Assembly (NCBI GenBank): GCA_933228895.1
Contig: OW121852.1
Coordinates: forward strand, 126,537,544-126,601,543
Reading direction: 5' to 3'
From: Platycnemis pennipes
Taxonomy: Eukaryota; Arthropoda; Insecta; Odonata; Platycnemididae
Length of the DNA stretch: 64,000 nt
In this document: positions 20,536-31,905 of the stretch, in pieces
How the letters are laid out: each line of letters begins with the position of its first letter
Position numbering within the stretch: the first letter of the stretch is position 1
Translations under genes and position numbers: made by a program
The notes under the pieces: generated by a model
The model's database searches: none
Told to the model about the DNA's origin: nothing
What the model saw: the letters and a program-made list of their open reading frames with translations, nothing else

Positions 20536-20770
20536 ATCTACGCAATACCTTGTAGCCCACCACAAGGGAGCGTGAAAGGGGGTGAAGTTCACCAAACCTT
20601 TACATGCAACTAGGCTACTACATATAAACATGATAGACAACAGGGTCACATTCCGCTAGAAGGTAAATATCTACGTAATAATAAAGAGATTATTGGTTAT
20701 AATGGTATTTATTTGTATTTACCTACCATGAATGAGTTAGTAATGTTAACAAATGCATCATGCAGTCTCT
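20536..20770 (-). mobile_element. LINE family A 3' UTR, tandem copy 2
   Basis: Begins CATCTACGCAATACCTTGTA, has GTGAAGTTCACCAAACC and AGAGATTATTGGTTATAATG, and ends AAATGCATCATGCAG. Head-to-tail with copy 1. Confidence 0.8.
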
Positions 20771-20929
20771 ACTTTCAATGTCATTCTTCTACTGTCACTT
20801 CGACAACAGTCTCGCTTCTACTGCTTATTTCGTAATACCCCTACAACGAGCCCAATTGATTTCGAGATTCTGCCTCTAAAGGTGTTGTTACTTCTCAGCA
20901 TGACGCTGGGAACTGAGATGAGAGCCGGA

Positions 20930-20985
20930 ATATCATCATCATCGGTCAAAAATCCTAGGAGTGATTTGAGGAGCAAACAGCGAGG
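20930..20985 (-). mobile_element. LINE family B orphan 3' tail
   Basis: ATCATCATCATCGGTCAAAA followed by ATCCTAGGAGTGATTTGAG. Only the terminal 55 bp are present. Confidence 0.55.
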
Positions 20986-21256
20986 AAGCAAAATCAAAGG
21001 ACACTAGTTAACTTTGAAAACAATTAAAATCAGAACACGGAATCTTTTTTTAGACTGCATATACGATGTATGCTGACATGGTTCGCCGAGTGTTGAGCAT
21101 ATGCATGCTCATGGCACATATGTTCTATGAAATTCAAATTTATAGTTTAATTTATTTAAAAAAACTGAATACCTTATTAGACACTATTATATTACTTTGC
21201 ATTGATTAACAGTTTGGTGTCATTTGTGACCAACATTTCGAGTTTCTCATATACAT

Positions 21257-22075
21257 CTACATATACATTTACGCGATGCCCTGCAAGCCAGCGCGTGGGT
21301 ATGTGGCAGGAGGTGAAGATCAGCAAGCATGCACTATTGATATGCATACAAGCTACTATAGGGTCTCATGGAACTCGATTGTTAGTATCTACAAGTAATT
21401 ACGGGATTGGTTGTTAATAAATTTATCATGCACTACAGCCTACTTCAAAATATACGGGGGAAAATGACATCTTGAATCTATCAGTACAACAATCTATTTC
21501 TCTAATCTTATTTATCTGGTCAAATCTAGATTAATAAGCTGGTGTTTTTAATATATGCCTAAAATCTTCAGTAAAGCTATCCGATTTAAATTTCTCTAAT
21601 ATATTTAATCTGTACTTTAACCTGTGCTCTGATAATGATTCCCACCTTGATTCTTTCATTAATTCTGAAACGCTACTCAACCTATCGTAACACCTTTTAA
21701 TGAACCTGGCTGCTCTACGCTGCACATTGCCTAGTTCTCTGATCAAACCTAATTCATTCGGATCCCATACACTGGCCGCATACTTATGGTGGGGCCTAAC
21801 TAGTGAAAAGTCGCATCGCTTTTTTGTCTTCTCATCACATTTCTCAAGTACTCTTTTTATAAATTCTTGCTTTCTCTTCGCTCGGCCGCATATTTCCCGG
21901 ATGTGTCTTTCCCACGATAAATCTTTAGTGATTGCCACACCTTGTGACTTATGGCTTCAATGCTTTCAAATTTCGAGTTACCAATTTTATAGGATAGCTC
22001 TATTGAATTATTCCTCCTCCAAAAATTAATAAATTTCCTCCAAAAAAAGTATTCTCGTGGCTGAAGATTTAGCAT
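21257..22075 (-). pseudogene. LINE family A RT C-terminal end and 3' UTR
   Basis: Best-preserved family A coding piece. The minus strand at 21,938-21,531 gives 135 residues with ITKDLSWERHIREICGRAKR, FSLVRPHHKYAASVWDPNEL, then ELGNVQRRAARFIKRCYDRL and ESLSEHRLKYRLNILEKFKS. A frameshifted upstream piece (22,075-21,857) has YKIGNSKFESIEAI. This is the post-catalytic region of Jockey/CR1-type RTs. The UTR runs to 21,257 with hairpin CCCTGCAAGCCAGCGCGTGG. The RT catalytic core is absent. Confidence 0.85.
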
Positions 22076-22119
22076 TTTCCTAAGGGTGGTAGCATTTTGA
22101 CAATAGGTTTCATGTACTT

Positions 22120-22500
22120 GGGAGAAAAAAGTTTCCCAACAAATGGAGCACCTCCACTATCGCTCTGACATGAGAAAAAATCGGATTCCTTTCTACCGGT
22201 ATAATATTCTTTGGTCTCGGCCACCACGAGGGAAATTCAAACACGGTAAGGTGTAGGACTCGAGTATGTGACGGAATACCGGCTGCAGCTTGCTTGCCCC
22301 GAGCTGTAAACGCGATGGCGTCCAGAACGGAGGCATATTATTACTTGCAAGCATTTTAAACACTCCATTTAACTATCTCGTTCTCGCCGAACTTCACTCC
22401 GCATTCTCCGTCTTTCCTACCTTTTTCTTTTAGGTCTCGCTCCTTGTCTCGCACACAGGCAAGGTCCTGGGATTCACTCGGTGTCCGCCTCTTCGTTCTC
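22120..22500 (-). repeat. Interspersed repeat E, copy 1
   Basis: Inverted partner of 24,920-25,296. Blocks matching in reverse complement: AGTTTCCCAACAAATGGAGC, GGTCTCGGCCACCACGAGGG, AAACGCGATGGCGTCCAGAA, CATTTAACTATCTCG and CAAGGTCCTGGGATTCAC. Family unknown, no frame. Confidence 0.7.
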
Positions 22501-23640
22501 TTTCTCCCACATGAAAATGTTAACAAAAGACGAGCTTGAATATTTTCCTCGTCCATATAAACCATTGAATCGTTCCGTTAATATCAGTAGAGAGTGGTCG
22601 AGCTGCAATGTAACTGACTGGTAATACGAAGTTTTCAATTCGAGACCTGAAGATGGCGAATGTTTTTCGTTCACCACTTTTTTATTTTACGTAAGCACTA
22701 GATACATGTTTTTATCCAAGACACGTTAAAGGAATAGTATCCTGTTTTTTACCCTCGACCCCCTTTTCTTTCGCCATGGAAACCTATGTTTTGCCGTTCA
22801 AGCGAATTTGGAACTGATCTCATGATAGGTAGATGGTTATATCTTCTACTACTGCAATCACTTTTTGTTATTCTCTGCTTCGGAACCTGTATTTCGCTGC
22901 TTTAAGGGAAATTCTCCGGGAGAGTAGGTAGAGAAACCGTTTTTATGTCCAGCTCTTTGCCTGCTCGTCTAACGGCTTCCCGAAAAATTTGCGCCCTCCC
23001 TGAATTGAATTTGAGCAAGAATATTATTTCACTTCACTTGCCTGGGATTATTGCCATGCCTTTCTATTTTGCTTACCGAATACTGCGACTGTCGAGGTAT
23101 CTACGTGTTGGGGTCGTAAAATATTGAGTAGTAAGATCATCATTCTTTCATTCATCCATAGTGGCCATGAAATGTGCAATATTTAGGCCGCATGATGACT
23201 CTTTGTGGCCTACAACAGTATGATAATGGGTTTCCAACTTTCTTTTCGTTTTCCAGCGTTGTGCATTTTTGATAATTTGAAAATACATCGCTCGAGAAAA
23301 TGTTAACTCCACTTGAATTATTATATTCATTGTCTTCTTAATGCAACTAATCAGCTCAAACATTTTCAAGGTCATAGTTTTTCAATGATTTTCATCGTAT
23401 GTGTTTAATTAATTACTCATTATGGAATATCTCGCTGGATCATCTTCTGCAGTAAAAAATTCTCTGGTCACTAAGTCGTCACCGAAACAGACTGTCAGAT
23501 ATCCAGAATCGACGGAGTTTCTTATGGAGGTGACTTTTTCGTCATAATATTGATCACACAGTCGAAGCAAAGTCTTCTTCGGTGCAATTCTCTCCAAATG
23601 TGAAAAAATCCCACCTGATAGATAGATCCCCCAAAGCTAT
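22501..23640. other. No gene supported
   Basis: Short frames on the minus strand (23,375-23,148 and 23,597-23,409) have no recognisable domain. No repeat partner was found. Confidence 0.35.
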
Positions 23641-23659
23641 ATTATAGTGTTGTGGACTA

Positions 23660-23863
23660 GTGTAAGAAAATGTTGCTGTATTTTTCACCCTTTTTATTGA
23701 GTAAAACCCTACCGGTTTCGACACTCAGGTACTCAGATACAATGACACGAAAATGTGGAAACCGGTAGGGTTTTACTCAATAATAAGTGTGAAAAATACA
23801 TCTTCAAGTCTTTATTACACCATGTCACTTTTTCACAAAGTATCGCCTAATTCCATTCAATTC
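23660..23863. mobile_element. 204-bp fold-back element with 10-bp target-site duplication
   Basis: TTGTGGACTA occurs exactly at 23,650-23,659 and 23,864-23,873. Between them an inverted repeat (TTGAGTAAAACCCTACCGGT at about 23,697 and ACCGGTAGGGTTTTACTCAA at about 23,763) would form a hairpin. Direct flanking repeats indicate an insertion. The class is unclear; 10-bp duplications fit Mutator-like elements or retroposition. Confidence 0.6.
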
Positions 23864-23873
23864 TTGTGGACTA

Positions 23874-24915
23874 ATCATAAATTTTTGAATAAAGGGCAAA
23901 TGTGACCACAAGAATAAACAACTAAGAACATTCTTCTAATACCAAAGCCAGAAATAGTTCTACAACATTACACTGAATTTGTGAGCTATAAGGGGCGTAT
24001 CTATAAAGCAGAAATTTAGCGAACGATTTCTTACTGTGGAAAAAATAACTAAGGAAGTGTGTATCGGCCAAATAAGTCAAATTCCAATACAGCTGAATAC
24101 CGAATATGTTGCTCTAGAACACTTCTGCTCGGGGTATTTGTTTCCAAAGGGTGTCCGTGAGATTTGGCTCAAAAGTGAAAATTGAAGTTAAAGAGACTGT
24201 TTTCAACATTTTTGTTACACGCTCATAGTCGGGGAAGCTATTAAGCAATACATATGAGCTGTATTTTGACCTAGAGCTTATCCTGTGCGCAAACAACAAT
24301 AATTTCCTTTTGGTCATTAATTCTTGAGCTGTACAAACCAATATTCCTCTTTTGAATGAAGGATTCATGGATAATTTCACCCAACCAACATACAAATTAT
24401 CACCAGAATACACTCCAGTAATACCACCGAAATCACTCCGATTTCTCAGCCCTAGGGCATTTACTTTAAGTCTGTCAAAAGTTTACTTTCCTCAATCCAA
24501 AATTCTTCATACTTTATGCATAAGAAACGAGATTTTAACAATAGCAATGATATAATTTAAATCTATACCCTACTTTATCAACAGCGTTTGGCCACAGTGT
24601 TCAGCCAATATACGCGTGGTTTCCCTCAGGACTCTACAGTGAAAGACAAGTTTTGAAATGTGAAGCAAGTTGTATGTCCTGCCGGCTCAATGAAAACCAA
24701 ATGTCAAAGTGGAACAAAGGGCTCCACCAAGCTGAAGTGAAGCTGTCGCCATGATTGGTGTATTGAACATAAGTTTGCATTTACATTTACTAAAGAAAAA
24801 TCATTGAGGTCCTCTGTTAACTGTCTTAGAATATGTTACATTCTTCGCTAAATAATTACATACGTTCGAAGCAGTAATTTGCGGCAGTTCTCAACATAGA
24901 TACTTAATAATGCAA
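23874..24915. other. No gene supported
   Basis: A 99-codon minus frame (24,413-24,114) and an overlapping 67-codon plus frame have no recognisable family. Composition is the same as the spacer. Confidence 0.35.
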
Positions 24916-24919
24916 TATA

Positions 24920-25296
24920 AGAAAGCGAATAGGCGAACACCGGGTGAATTCAAGGACCTTGCCAGAGTGTGAGGAAGAAGCGAAGTTCGGCAGAAAGGCT
25001 CGGCGTTCGGAGGAAAGTTCGGCGAGTACGAGATAGTTAAATAGAGCGTTTAAAATACATTTGAGGAATAATATACGTCCATTCTGGACGCCATCGCGTT
25101 TACAGCTCGGGAAAGGCAAGCTTTCGGTCTTCCGTCACATACTCGGGCAATTAGTCTATCACCTTACCGTGTTTGAACTTCCCTCGTGGTGGCCGAAACC
25201 AAAGAATATTGTACCTTCAGAAATGAATGCGATTTTCTCTCAGAGTGATAGTGGCGACGCTCCATTTGTTGGGAAACTTTTTTCTCCCACAGTACG
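24920..25296 (+). repeat. Interspersed repeat E, copy 2
   Basis: Carries GCGAACACCGGGTGAATTCA, GTACGAGATAGTTAAATAG, TTCTGGACGCCATCGCGTTT, CCCTCGTGGTGGCCGAAACC and CTCCATTTGTTGGGAAACTT, the reverse complements of copy 1 blocks. Confidence 0.7.
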
Positions 25297-25371
25297 TCGT
25301 ATCCAAACGGGGCAGAATTTTTCTTTGGCATATTTGCATGGTAATAAGTGTTATTTCAATGTCACAGTGCA

Positions 25372-25437
25372 GATACTGGTGACGGTTCACCCCCTGCCAC
25401 ATACCCACGCGGTAGCTCAAAGGTATTGTGTAGGCAG
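25372..25437 (+). mobile_element. LINE family A orphan 3' end
   Basis: GTTCACCCCCTGCCACATAC, GCGGTAGCTCAAAGGTATTG. Only the 3' hairpin is present. Confidence 0.65.
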
Positions 25438-25925
25438 TTTTATGGCCTACGGGGCGGGGTCATGCATCCATTTTGCTTAAAAAAACTCACTAAATCGCCC
25501 GTGACTCATTTACACCTCTGCAGTATTTAGTCAGTAGAAAAGTAATAACAATATATACGATGCGATAATTTTTTTTTCAATTTCAAAAGCGCAAAATGGG
25601 ATACCTTTCATCGTTATTAAGTTGACAATTGCAAAATCGATAATCTACGGCTTACGCCTTAAGACTTTGGCTTAACTCGGTCATATTTAAATCGGCAGCA
25701 AACGGCCGGGTATTTTGAACCAGATCAATTGAGTCGGTTAAGTAGGCGACGACTCAGTTTTAGCAAACCACACGGTGAAAGGAACGTTGGGATGCAGCTC
25801 ATCAGATTTAGGATGAAGGTGACGCATAATCCAATTATATCAACAAGAGTCTGGGGAATAAAAGTCAAACCTATATATAAAAGTAAAGAGGCATTAGTAA
25901 GAACAGGATGGAGTTTCATTATTCT
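25438..25925. other. No gene seen
   Basis: Spacer without recognised features. Confidence 0.35.
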
Positions 25926-25927
25926 GG

Positions 25928-26092
25928 TAGAATAGAGGCGTTTAATCGGAACCAAAATCGCTATTTGTATACAAAATCGTTAGACGGAAACTAAAAATGA
26001 ATTTTAGTGAAAACATTAACCTTCTAACCAGAGCCATTCACTCATAAATCAAAAATTAAAATAAGCAAAAGGTGACACCCACCGAACGAGCT
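25928..26092 (-). repeat. Inverted partner of the 16.6-kb insertion end
   Basis: GGCGTTTAATCGGAACCAAA, GCCATTCACTCATAAATC and AGCAAAAGGTGACACCCACC are reverse complements of 16,758-16,590. This shows the insertion at 16,221-16,764 contains a dispersed repeat. Confidence 0.65.
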
Positions 26093-26440
26093 GCTGTTCC
26101 GAGTAAGCAGTGACTTACCAACAGAAGAGAAATTCTGACCGGATTGGTGATAGAACGCATTAGAAGAAGGCAAACGAAGAGTTTTGAGTTTTTGGATGAG
26201 GCAAGGATGCCTTTCTAAATCTTTGTGTGAGAGAAGAATGGAAAGGGTGAGATGGATGAACATGAGGACTAAAGATGAAGTGTGGAGCGTGGTGGGGAGT
26301 TAAAAGAAAGATGTTGGCGGAATTTAAGAAGAAGAAAAGTGGGAAGGTAAGTAGGGCAAGCTGAATTGGAGGGAAAAAGCTTGGAAGGTGAGATGAAGAG
26401 GGAGGAAGAGAAAGGCATTTTGCTTAGTATGAAGAGATAA
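26093..26440. other. No gene seen; purine-rich stretch
   Basis: 26,160-26,440 is strongly GA-rich on the plus strand, with no recognised feature. Possibly decayed LINE coding sequence (GTGAGATGGATGAACATGAG), which I could not confirm. Confidence 0.35.
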
Positions 26441-26444
26441 AATG

Positions 26445-26745
26445 AACACATTTGAATTAAGAACTTATGCGAGTTATGCTAGATTTGACCAGACAGATGA
26501 GATTAGAGAAATATATTGTAACCCTGATATATTTAAAATGCCATTTTCTCGGCGTGCCCTTAGAAAGCAAAATAGCCAGCATAGCAAATGGTGGATTAAA
26601 TATTGTTACAGCAGTCTGTACAGTGGCAGCTCCTTACTTGCATGGTTAGCACTGCATGGTAGATCTTAGTTGGACGTTCATACTTCCCTCCCCTCAACCA
26701 CACACCCTCACGTTGACTCACAGGGTATTTCTTAAGTTTAAATGA
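26445..26745 (+). mobile_element. LINE family A 3' end, diverged
   Basis: GTTATGCTAGATTTGACCAG (YARFDQ), AAAATGCCATTTTCTCGGCG, CAGCATAGCAAATGG, and a degraded 3' hairpin CCACACACCCTCACGTTGAC. Confidence 0.75.
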
Positions 26746-26944
26746 AGAAGAAGTGTAATTACTGAAATTTTAAGTGAAAACTACGCATTTAAAACAATGA
26801 AAGTCCACAATTGCCTACTGCAATCACCAAAATATGTATAAATGATTTCATAAAATGAATTTAATATGATTCACACTCACACTCCAGAAATTCTTTATTA
26901 AGTATCACAACTTAAACATGAGGACCAGAGTACATAATTGATTT

Positions 26945-27562
26945 TTATCCCAAGAGAACCATATTGCCAAATATAGTTACTAGAGCCGACCCTAACTACC
27001 TGCATGTCTCACATTATCGAACCTCCACATTTCAGAAATCATTTACTGTTGCCACCTCTCAAACTTGGAACCACCTACCTAAATCTATTAAAGATTCCTC
27101 ATCGCTGCCTCAATTTAAAAAGAAATTATATACTTATATACACACTTAATCAGCATGTATGGGCTGTAATACTGTGTTATATTTTCCATTGTTAATCTGT
27201 CAAATTCTTAATCTTAATTAATTACTTCAAAATTATTGTATGAAAATATTTAATCCTTATTTCACTGTCTGAACTTAATTTAATACTTATTTCGTTACAT
27301 ACAATAATAATTTAACACTTATTTCCTGGTGTGTAGTTGCTTCGTATCCCATATTTAATTTTGTGTTATTTTTTTGTTTACGATGTTTATTCATACATTT
27401 GGCATGTTGGTTTTTTGCAATATCAAATTTTAATACTTTTTTCTTGAATTGGTGCTTTGCACACAAAGTTTAATTGTATTTTGAGCTCAAATATAACTTA
27501 AGAAAATATGTTCATATCCTATGTAAATCCGTGAACAATAAATTACATTATTATTATTAACA
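26945..27562 (+). pseudogene. L2/CR1-like LINE, C-terminal end and 3' UTR
   Basis: 26,964-27,149 encodes VSHYRTSTFQKSFTVATSQT, then WNHLPKSIKDSSSLPQFKKK and LYTYIHT, the last segment of many CR1/L2/Jockey-type ORF2 proteins (H-RTS-F-KSFTV-----WN-LP--I----SL--FK--L). The frame ends at a natural stop. A 400-bp AT-rich UTR follows, ending in ATTATTATTATTAA, the microsatellite-type tail usual for L2/CR1 elements. It is 5'-truncated. Confidence 0.8.
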
Positions 27563-28906
27563 TCAGAGATAATAGTTCCTCATGAAATTCACGTTGGTGA
27601 ACAAATTCTTTACCAAGTACATTTTACGGAGCAACAGACGAAAAACGAAATTGCGAAGGCTGTAACACTTTCCACTCCTTAAACATATCAGAGGGTTAGG
27701 CAATTAATACTGAATAGGGGAGAATAGAGGGTAGCAGCAAACCAATCTTAGGATTGAAATATGGATGATGATGTACGAAAAACAAACCTGACTCATTGAC
27801 AATACCTTCTGGTATTTTTTCTCCCAGTGCGATGTCAAATAAGCGGACAGAGAAGATAAGCAGAGCTGATAATGTAAAAGGCAGCCTTTTGGAGAAGCAA
27901 ATCATTGAGTAATCGATGCAAACCGCACTACAGAAACGTTCGCTAATCATAGATAAATCCCGGTCATGAAGTACCTTAAAAATGTTTAACTAATTTCAAG
28001 TGCTATCGCGGCTTTGTTTGTGTTACAACCTTTCGCAATTTATGAGCTGCAATTAAAACTTTAGCTCCAGATGTTTCCTATATTTAATCAATTGTGCTAT
28101 AAATGGCTTTGATGAAACGTTAGTTAATTAAAATTTTAAATTAATTGGAGGAGTAGTCGGCAACATTTCGAGGCGTAAGAGTCAAACGCATCCCTTAAAA
28201 TACCTTCACATGTTTTAGAGCGCCATTATATATATTTTTTTTTTTAATCAATTAAAATTTAAGATTATATAATTACAAGCTATAAAATTAATTATAAATA
28301 TCAAAATGATAAAATCATTTGAAAAATGCTCTCGTTGATTTAAATGAGCAGTGAGATTGCATTTTGAGAGCAAATTTGATAATATTCGATTTGGAGAAGG
28401 TGTTTTTAATTAAAATAGGATCCCAGGTCGGAATCAGTCATTGAGATTTGATAGTTTCTCATTAAAATTCCAATATATTCAAGTGTAAATTGTAACATTT
28501 AAATTTAAATATGGCAAAGTTTAGATGAAACTACGATAGCTTTATTTTCATTTGTGGTTTTACTTCCGAGCCAGATATACGCACCCAGAAAGAGCCACGT
28601 GGGGCTCGCGAGCATTTAGTTTGTCGACTTATGTTCTAGGGAATTAGTTATTCACTAAATGCAATGCGAAGAATAGTTGGGGATACCGCATCTAAACCCA
28701 TCCTAAATGGCAGTAACTTTTTACAAAAATCAATGCATCTATGTAAAAATTTTATTATCATGTACAGTAATAATTTATATGCAATGTGGAATTCGGGGCA
28801 TATACGTGGCTGAGCAAGGGTACTCTCCACCGAAGGGGCTGGTTGCCGAACCCTTGGAGAGACACCCACGCCGAACACCCGGAATTGGCCTGTTTCCCTT
28901 TATTAA
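27563..28906. other. No gene seen
   Basis: Contains a diverged LINE B tail at 27,715-27,772 (AGGGTAGCAGCAAACCAATC, TTAGGATTG, GATGATGATG). The rest is AT-rich spacer. A 76-84 codon pair of overlapping frames at 28,648-28,961 has no recognisable domain. Confidence 0.4.
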
Positions 28907-29399
28907 CCCTTTAACGCCGAGGAAATTTTTTTTGTCCGATTTTCTTGATTTTTACATATAACTATTTACAGCACCTAAGTATTAATATCACAAAGTTTTA
29001 GCTCAATAGGATTCAAAATGGCTGAGTTATGGGGTGTGACCATATGGTCACGCTAGGCGGTTGTGAGGTCAATTTATTTCAAAATGAAAAAGTTTTATTT
29101 TATCATATTAAGGTTTATTCATCTTACACAAAAACATCGAGAAACCTTATAATTTTAAATCATTAGTGATTTATTGATAATTATAAGCTTGCTTTTAAAC
29201 AAATGCACAAATATTTTCATTTTTAATTCAATTAGAACATTTCGAAATGCAAGAAAATACCCAATAAAACTTGGTGCGCATTACGAAGTCACTGAATATG
29301 AAAAAAAACTACCGAACAATGAAATTATAAAAACAATTAAGCAAAGTGCAAGTTTTAAAATAGCATAGGAAATTCATTGAAAAAGCTTCTAAATTACTG

Positions 29400-30445
29400 A
29401 ATGACTTAGCTCTTATCGTGGTGTTATTTTGTGTGAAATTCAGTCATTACCCAATCTAGCGTTACACTTAATACATTCTGAGCATGTCGAGGATTCACAT
29501 AACGCACACAATCATCATTTTCCACTCCCGCATCGACAGACTAAAGGAGCGGACGGACGGACCATCCAATCCCACACTGTCTACAACTTGGCTTGGATTG
29601 AACTGTTAGTAACTGGCTTCCTTCCTCTACTCTTAGGAGCATTTTGGTACCTTGTATGGTGTGTCTCAACAATTTCTCTTCTCAATTGTAGCTGAGACAT
29701 TTTATTTCCAGCTTTTCTGGCGAGGATCCATGCATTGTGTGTGGTAGCGTCGATCGTCCACGTAAAGAGAGGCCACCGCCACTTTTTACTCCTAATGCCA
29801 ATCCTGCAGTAGCTTATGTTCTGATTCATTCGATCAGTACCTCGCGTAAATTTGTTGTACTCAGCAAATGTGCGATGACCGGGAATGAGAATTCTTTTTC
29901 TCTGTTCCACTCCCATCGTTTCACATCAGCCGTAAAATTTTCTCCATACGGCGTCGATTTGATTGCAACAACTGAGTTGACAACCCAGCATACTATTGAG
30001 ATTTTCTCACTGCTTGTAATCTTATGAAGAGACCCCCTTTTCATCTCCTTCATAGTTTTTACCGGAGTAATTGGGACATCACTAGGCATTCGGTTTTCGC
30101 GAATCGTTCCTGTACTTCCATATCCTCGCTCTTTCAGGTGAGTGAGGAGAGGAAATACAGTAAAAAATGTCAAAGTATAGCTGAAATGGCAGTACTTTCA
30201 TTTGTTCAGGAAACTTATCTAAAATCTTGAGCATGGGTGTTGCAGCCTTACCAAAATCACTCTTATACTAAGTGTTAGGATTAGAATAGGTACTTTCCCT
30301 GGAAAAATCATATGACATTAGATAACCTGCTGGAGGTTTGATGCACCAAATCTTATAGCCAAATCGGATCCTCGGATGAATTATTTACATACATGACGGC
30401 CAAATTACGGCACCATGACTTAAATGCTGTTCACTTCTAAACTTA
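29400..30445 (-). pseudogene. piggyBac transposase, C-terminal half
   Basis: Read on the minus strand from 30,445: RFGYKIWCIKPPAGYLMSYD, then SDFGKAATPMLKILDKFPEQ, LYFDIFTVFPLLTHLKERGY, GSTGTIRENRMP and EMKRGSLHKITSSEKISIVC. After a frameshift near 29,880: FAEYNKFTRGTDRMNQNISY, RIGIRSKKWRWPLFTWTIDA and KMSQLQLRREIVETHHTRYQ. The Asp in YFD and the Asp in GTDRM correspond to two catalytic aspartates of piggyBac transposases. The region of the first (DEA-- in relatives) is degraded (SKFRSEQHLSHG). A cysteine-rich C-terminal tail is suggested at 29,400-29,540 by C-x-C...C-x2-C...C-x-KC spacing, with stops. Closest in style to PGBD2/3-type proteins, from memory. Confidence 0.88.
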
Positions 30446-31905
30446 CAAGGGGAGTGTCCGAGTATCGGGTCAGGGATTTTGACGAAATTTGCTAGGCAGG
30501 AAGTCCTTGATTAGTTATTCACGAATCACCCCCCATATAGGGTTATATATCCAGAAACTTCGTCAAAAAACGAGTTTGAAATATTGTATTGCCAATATAA
30601 AGCCAATAATTAGCCATGTTCAATCAGTGCAGTTTGGGTTAGGGGTAAAGTACTCGCTTCACAAAGTCGACGTCCCTGGTTCGTGACTCTCCGTCACCAA
30701 TTTTTTTTCATCGCAGTTTCGTTGTACGACTGTCCCTGGTTTTACATATTTTTAATATGTTTACCCGGGATGCATTTTAACTATTTTACGTACTAATTAC
30801 GTAATTTTAGCAAATTTCGTAACTAGAACGTTAAATAGTTAATTACGTTATTTACCTTAATTACGTAATTAGTACGTGGCGGAAATACGTCCGCACGCCC
30901 TGTCGTTTTTTGATTACGAAATTAACGGAAGAGCATGAAGTGATATCGTGATTTTTAATTTCCGTGTCTTTGGCCACGCAGTCCCGACGCACGTAGAACA
31001 TTTGTTCTAATTTGCCTGGTGCCGTGATTTTCCAGCGCTGTGCTTTTTTGGAAAACTAATCGCAAGAGAAAAAAGAACTTAAGCTTTGCAATCATATAAT
31101 TATCATTATAAGTATCTACCGAAATGTTCGGGTGATTCTATCATGCTCCTGAAAATGTGCAATACATTAATTCTTTAAAATTATTTCTTACCGCTGCACA
31201 GTGGGGCCAAATCGCATTTTGCCGGACAAAAGTCCAAAACTGCTTTTTATGAGATAACGTCTTGAAATTTGGGACATACACACACAAATGATTGCTGATT
31301 ATAGAATGGTAAGTCATTTTTCATAGGTATTACCCGTTACTTAGATACAGAGGCTCAAACACGACCAAATTTCGAAAAAAGCGCCCGCTCTCATTTTTCT
31401 TCGAAAATCTTAAAAGTTGAGCAGATATAGGAGTAATTAAAGGATTTTTATGAAATAAAAAACAATACCAATTGTGAACAGGGTACTTTGCCTATACTAT
31501 GCATAAGTTTCAGACATTTTTGCCAATATTTTAGTGCCATTACGTCACAAAATGGCGGACCCTTTTTTTAGACAAAATTTTACATAAAGTAGACAATATA
31601 ATCCTTATTCGGAAAATGGTCTCTGGGATACTTCATCAGAGTATAAATTGAAGATATTTCTAGGTTATTCCGTAAAAATATTTGAAAAAAGTTTGCGACG
31701 CCGAGAATAAACTCGATTTTTCGATCGCGCGTCGCGGCCCGGCTCCGCGCAGCGGGACCTGGAAATACCGAGACTCCGTTGGATTGTTCATGTTGTGTGG
31801 ACAATAACTCCACGAATTTAACTTTTTCAGGCTTTGCATGCTGTCACTGATTTATAAAGATTCTATACTGAAGATTTTTCAAGGATATTGGTTCTAGAAA
31901 ATGGA
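30446..31905 (+). repeat. Left terminal inverted repeat (~1.46 kb)
   Basis: Matches 36,083-34,615 in reverse complement. It includes a tRNA-like module at about 30,633-30,690, inverted TACTAATTACGTAATT motifs at 30,789-30,880, an arm-specific block at 31,134-31,194, and a 77-codon frame (31,813-31,580, minus) that is identical in the other arm. Homology stops near TTAGTGCACTC at 31,905. Confidence 0.9.
30633..30695 (+). repeat. tRNA-like module in left arm
   Basis: GGGTTAGGGGTAAAGTACTC resembles a D-arm/A box and CCCTGGTTCGTGACTC a T-arm/B box, about 25 bp apart, followed by a T-run. This is a pol III promoter-like arrangement, not a foldable complete tRNA gene. The same module is in the right arm at about 35,834-35,896. 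Confidence 0.5.

Noticed and set aside
24114..24413. 99-codon minus-strand frame
   Set aside because: No recognised family; an overlapping plus frame is also open and there is no splice or codon evidence.
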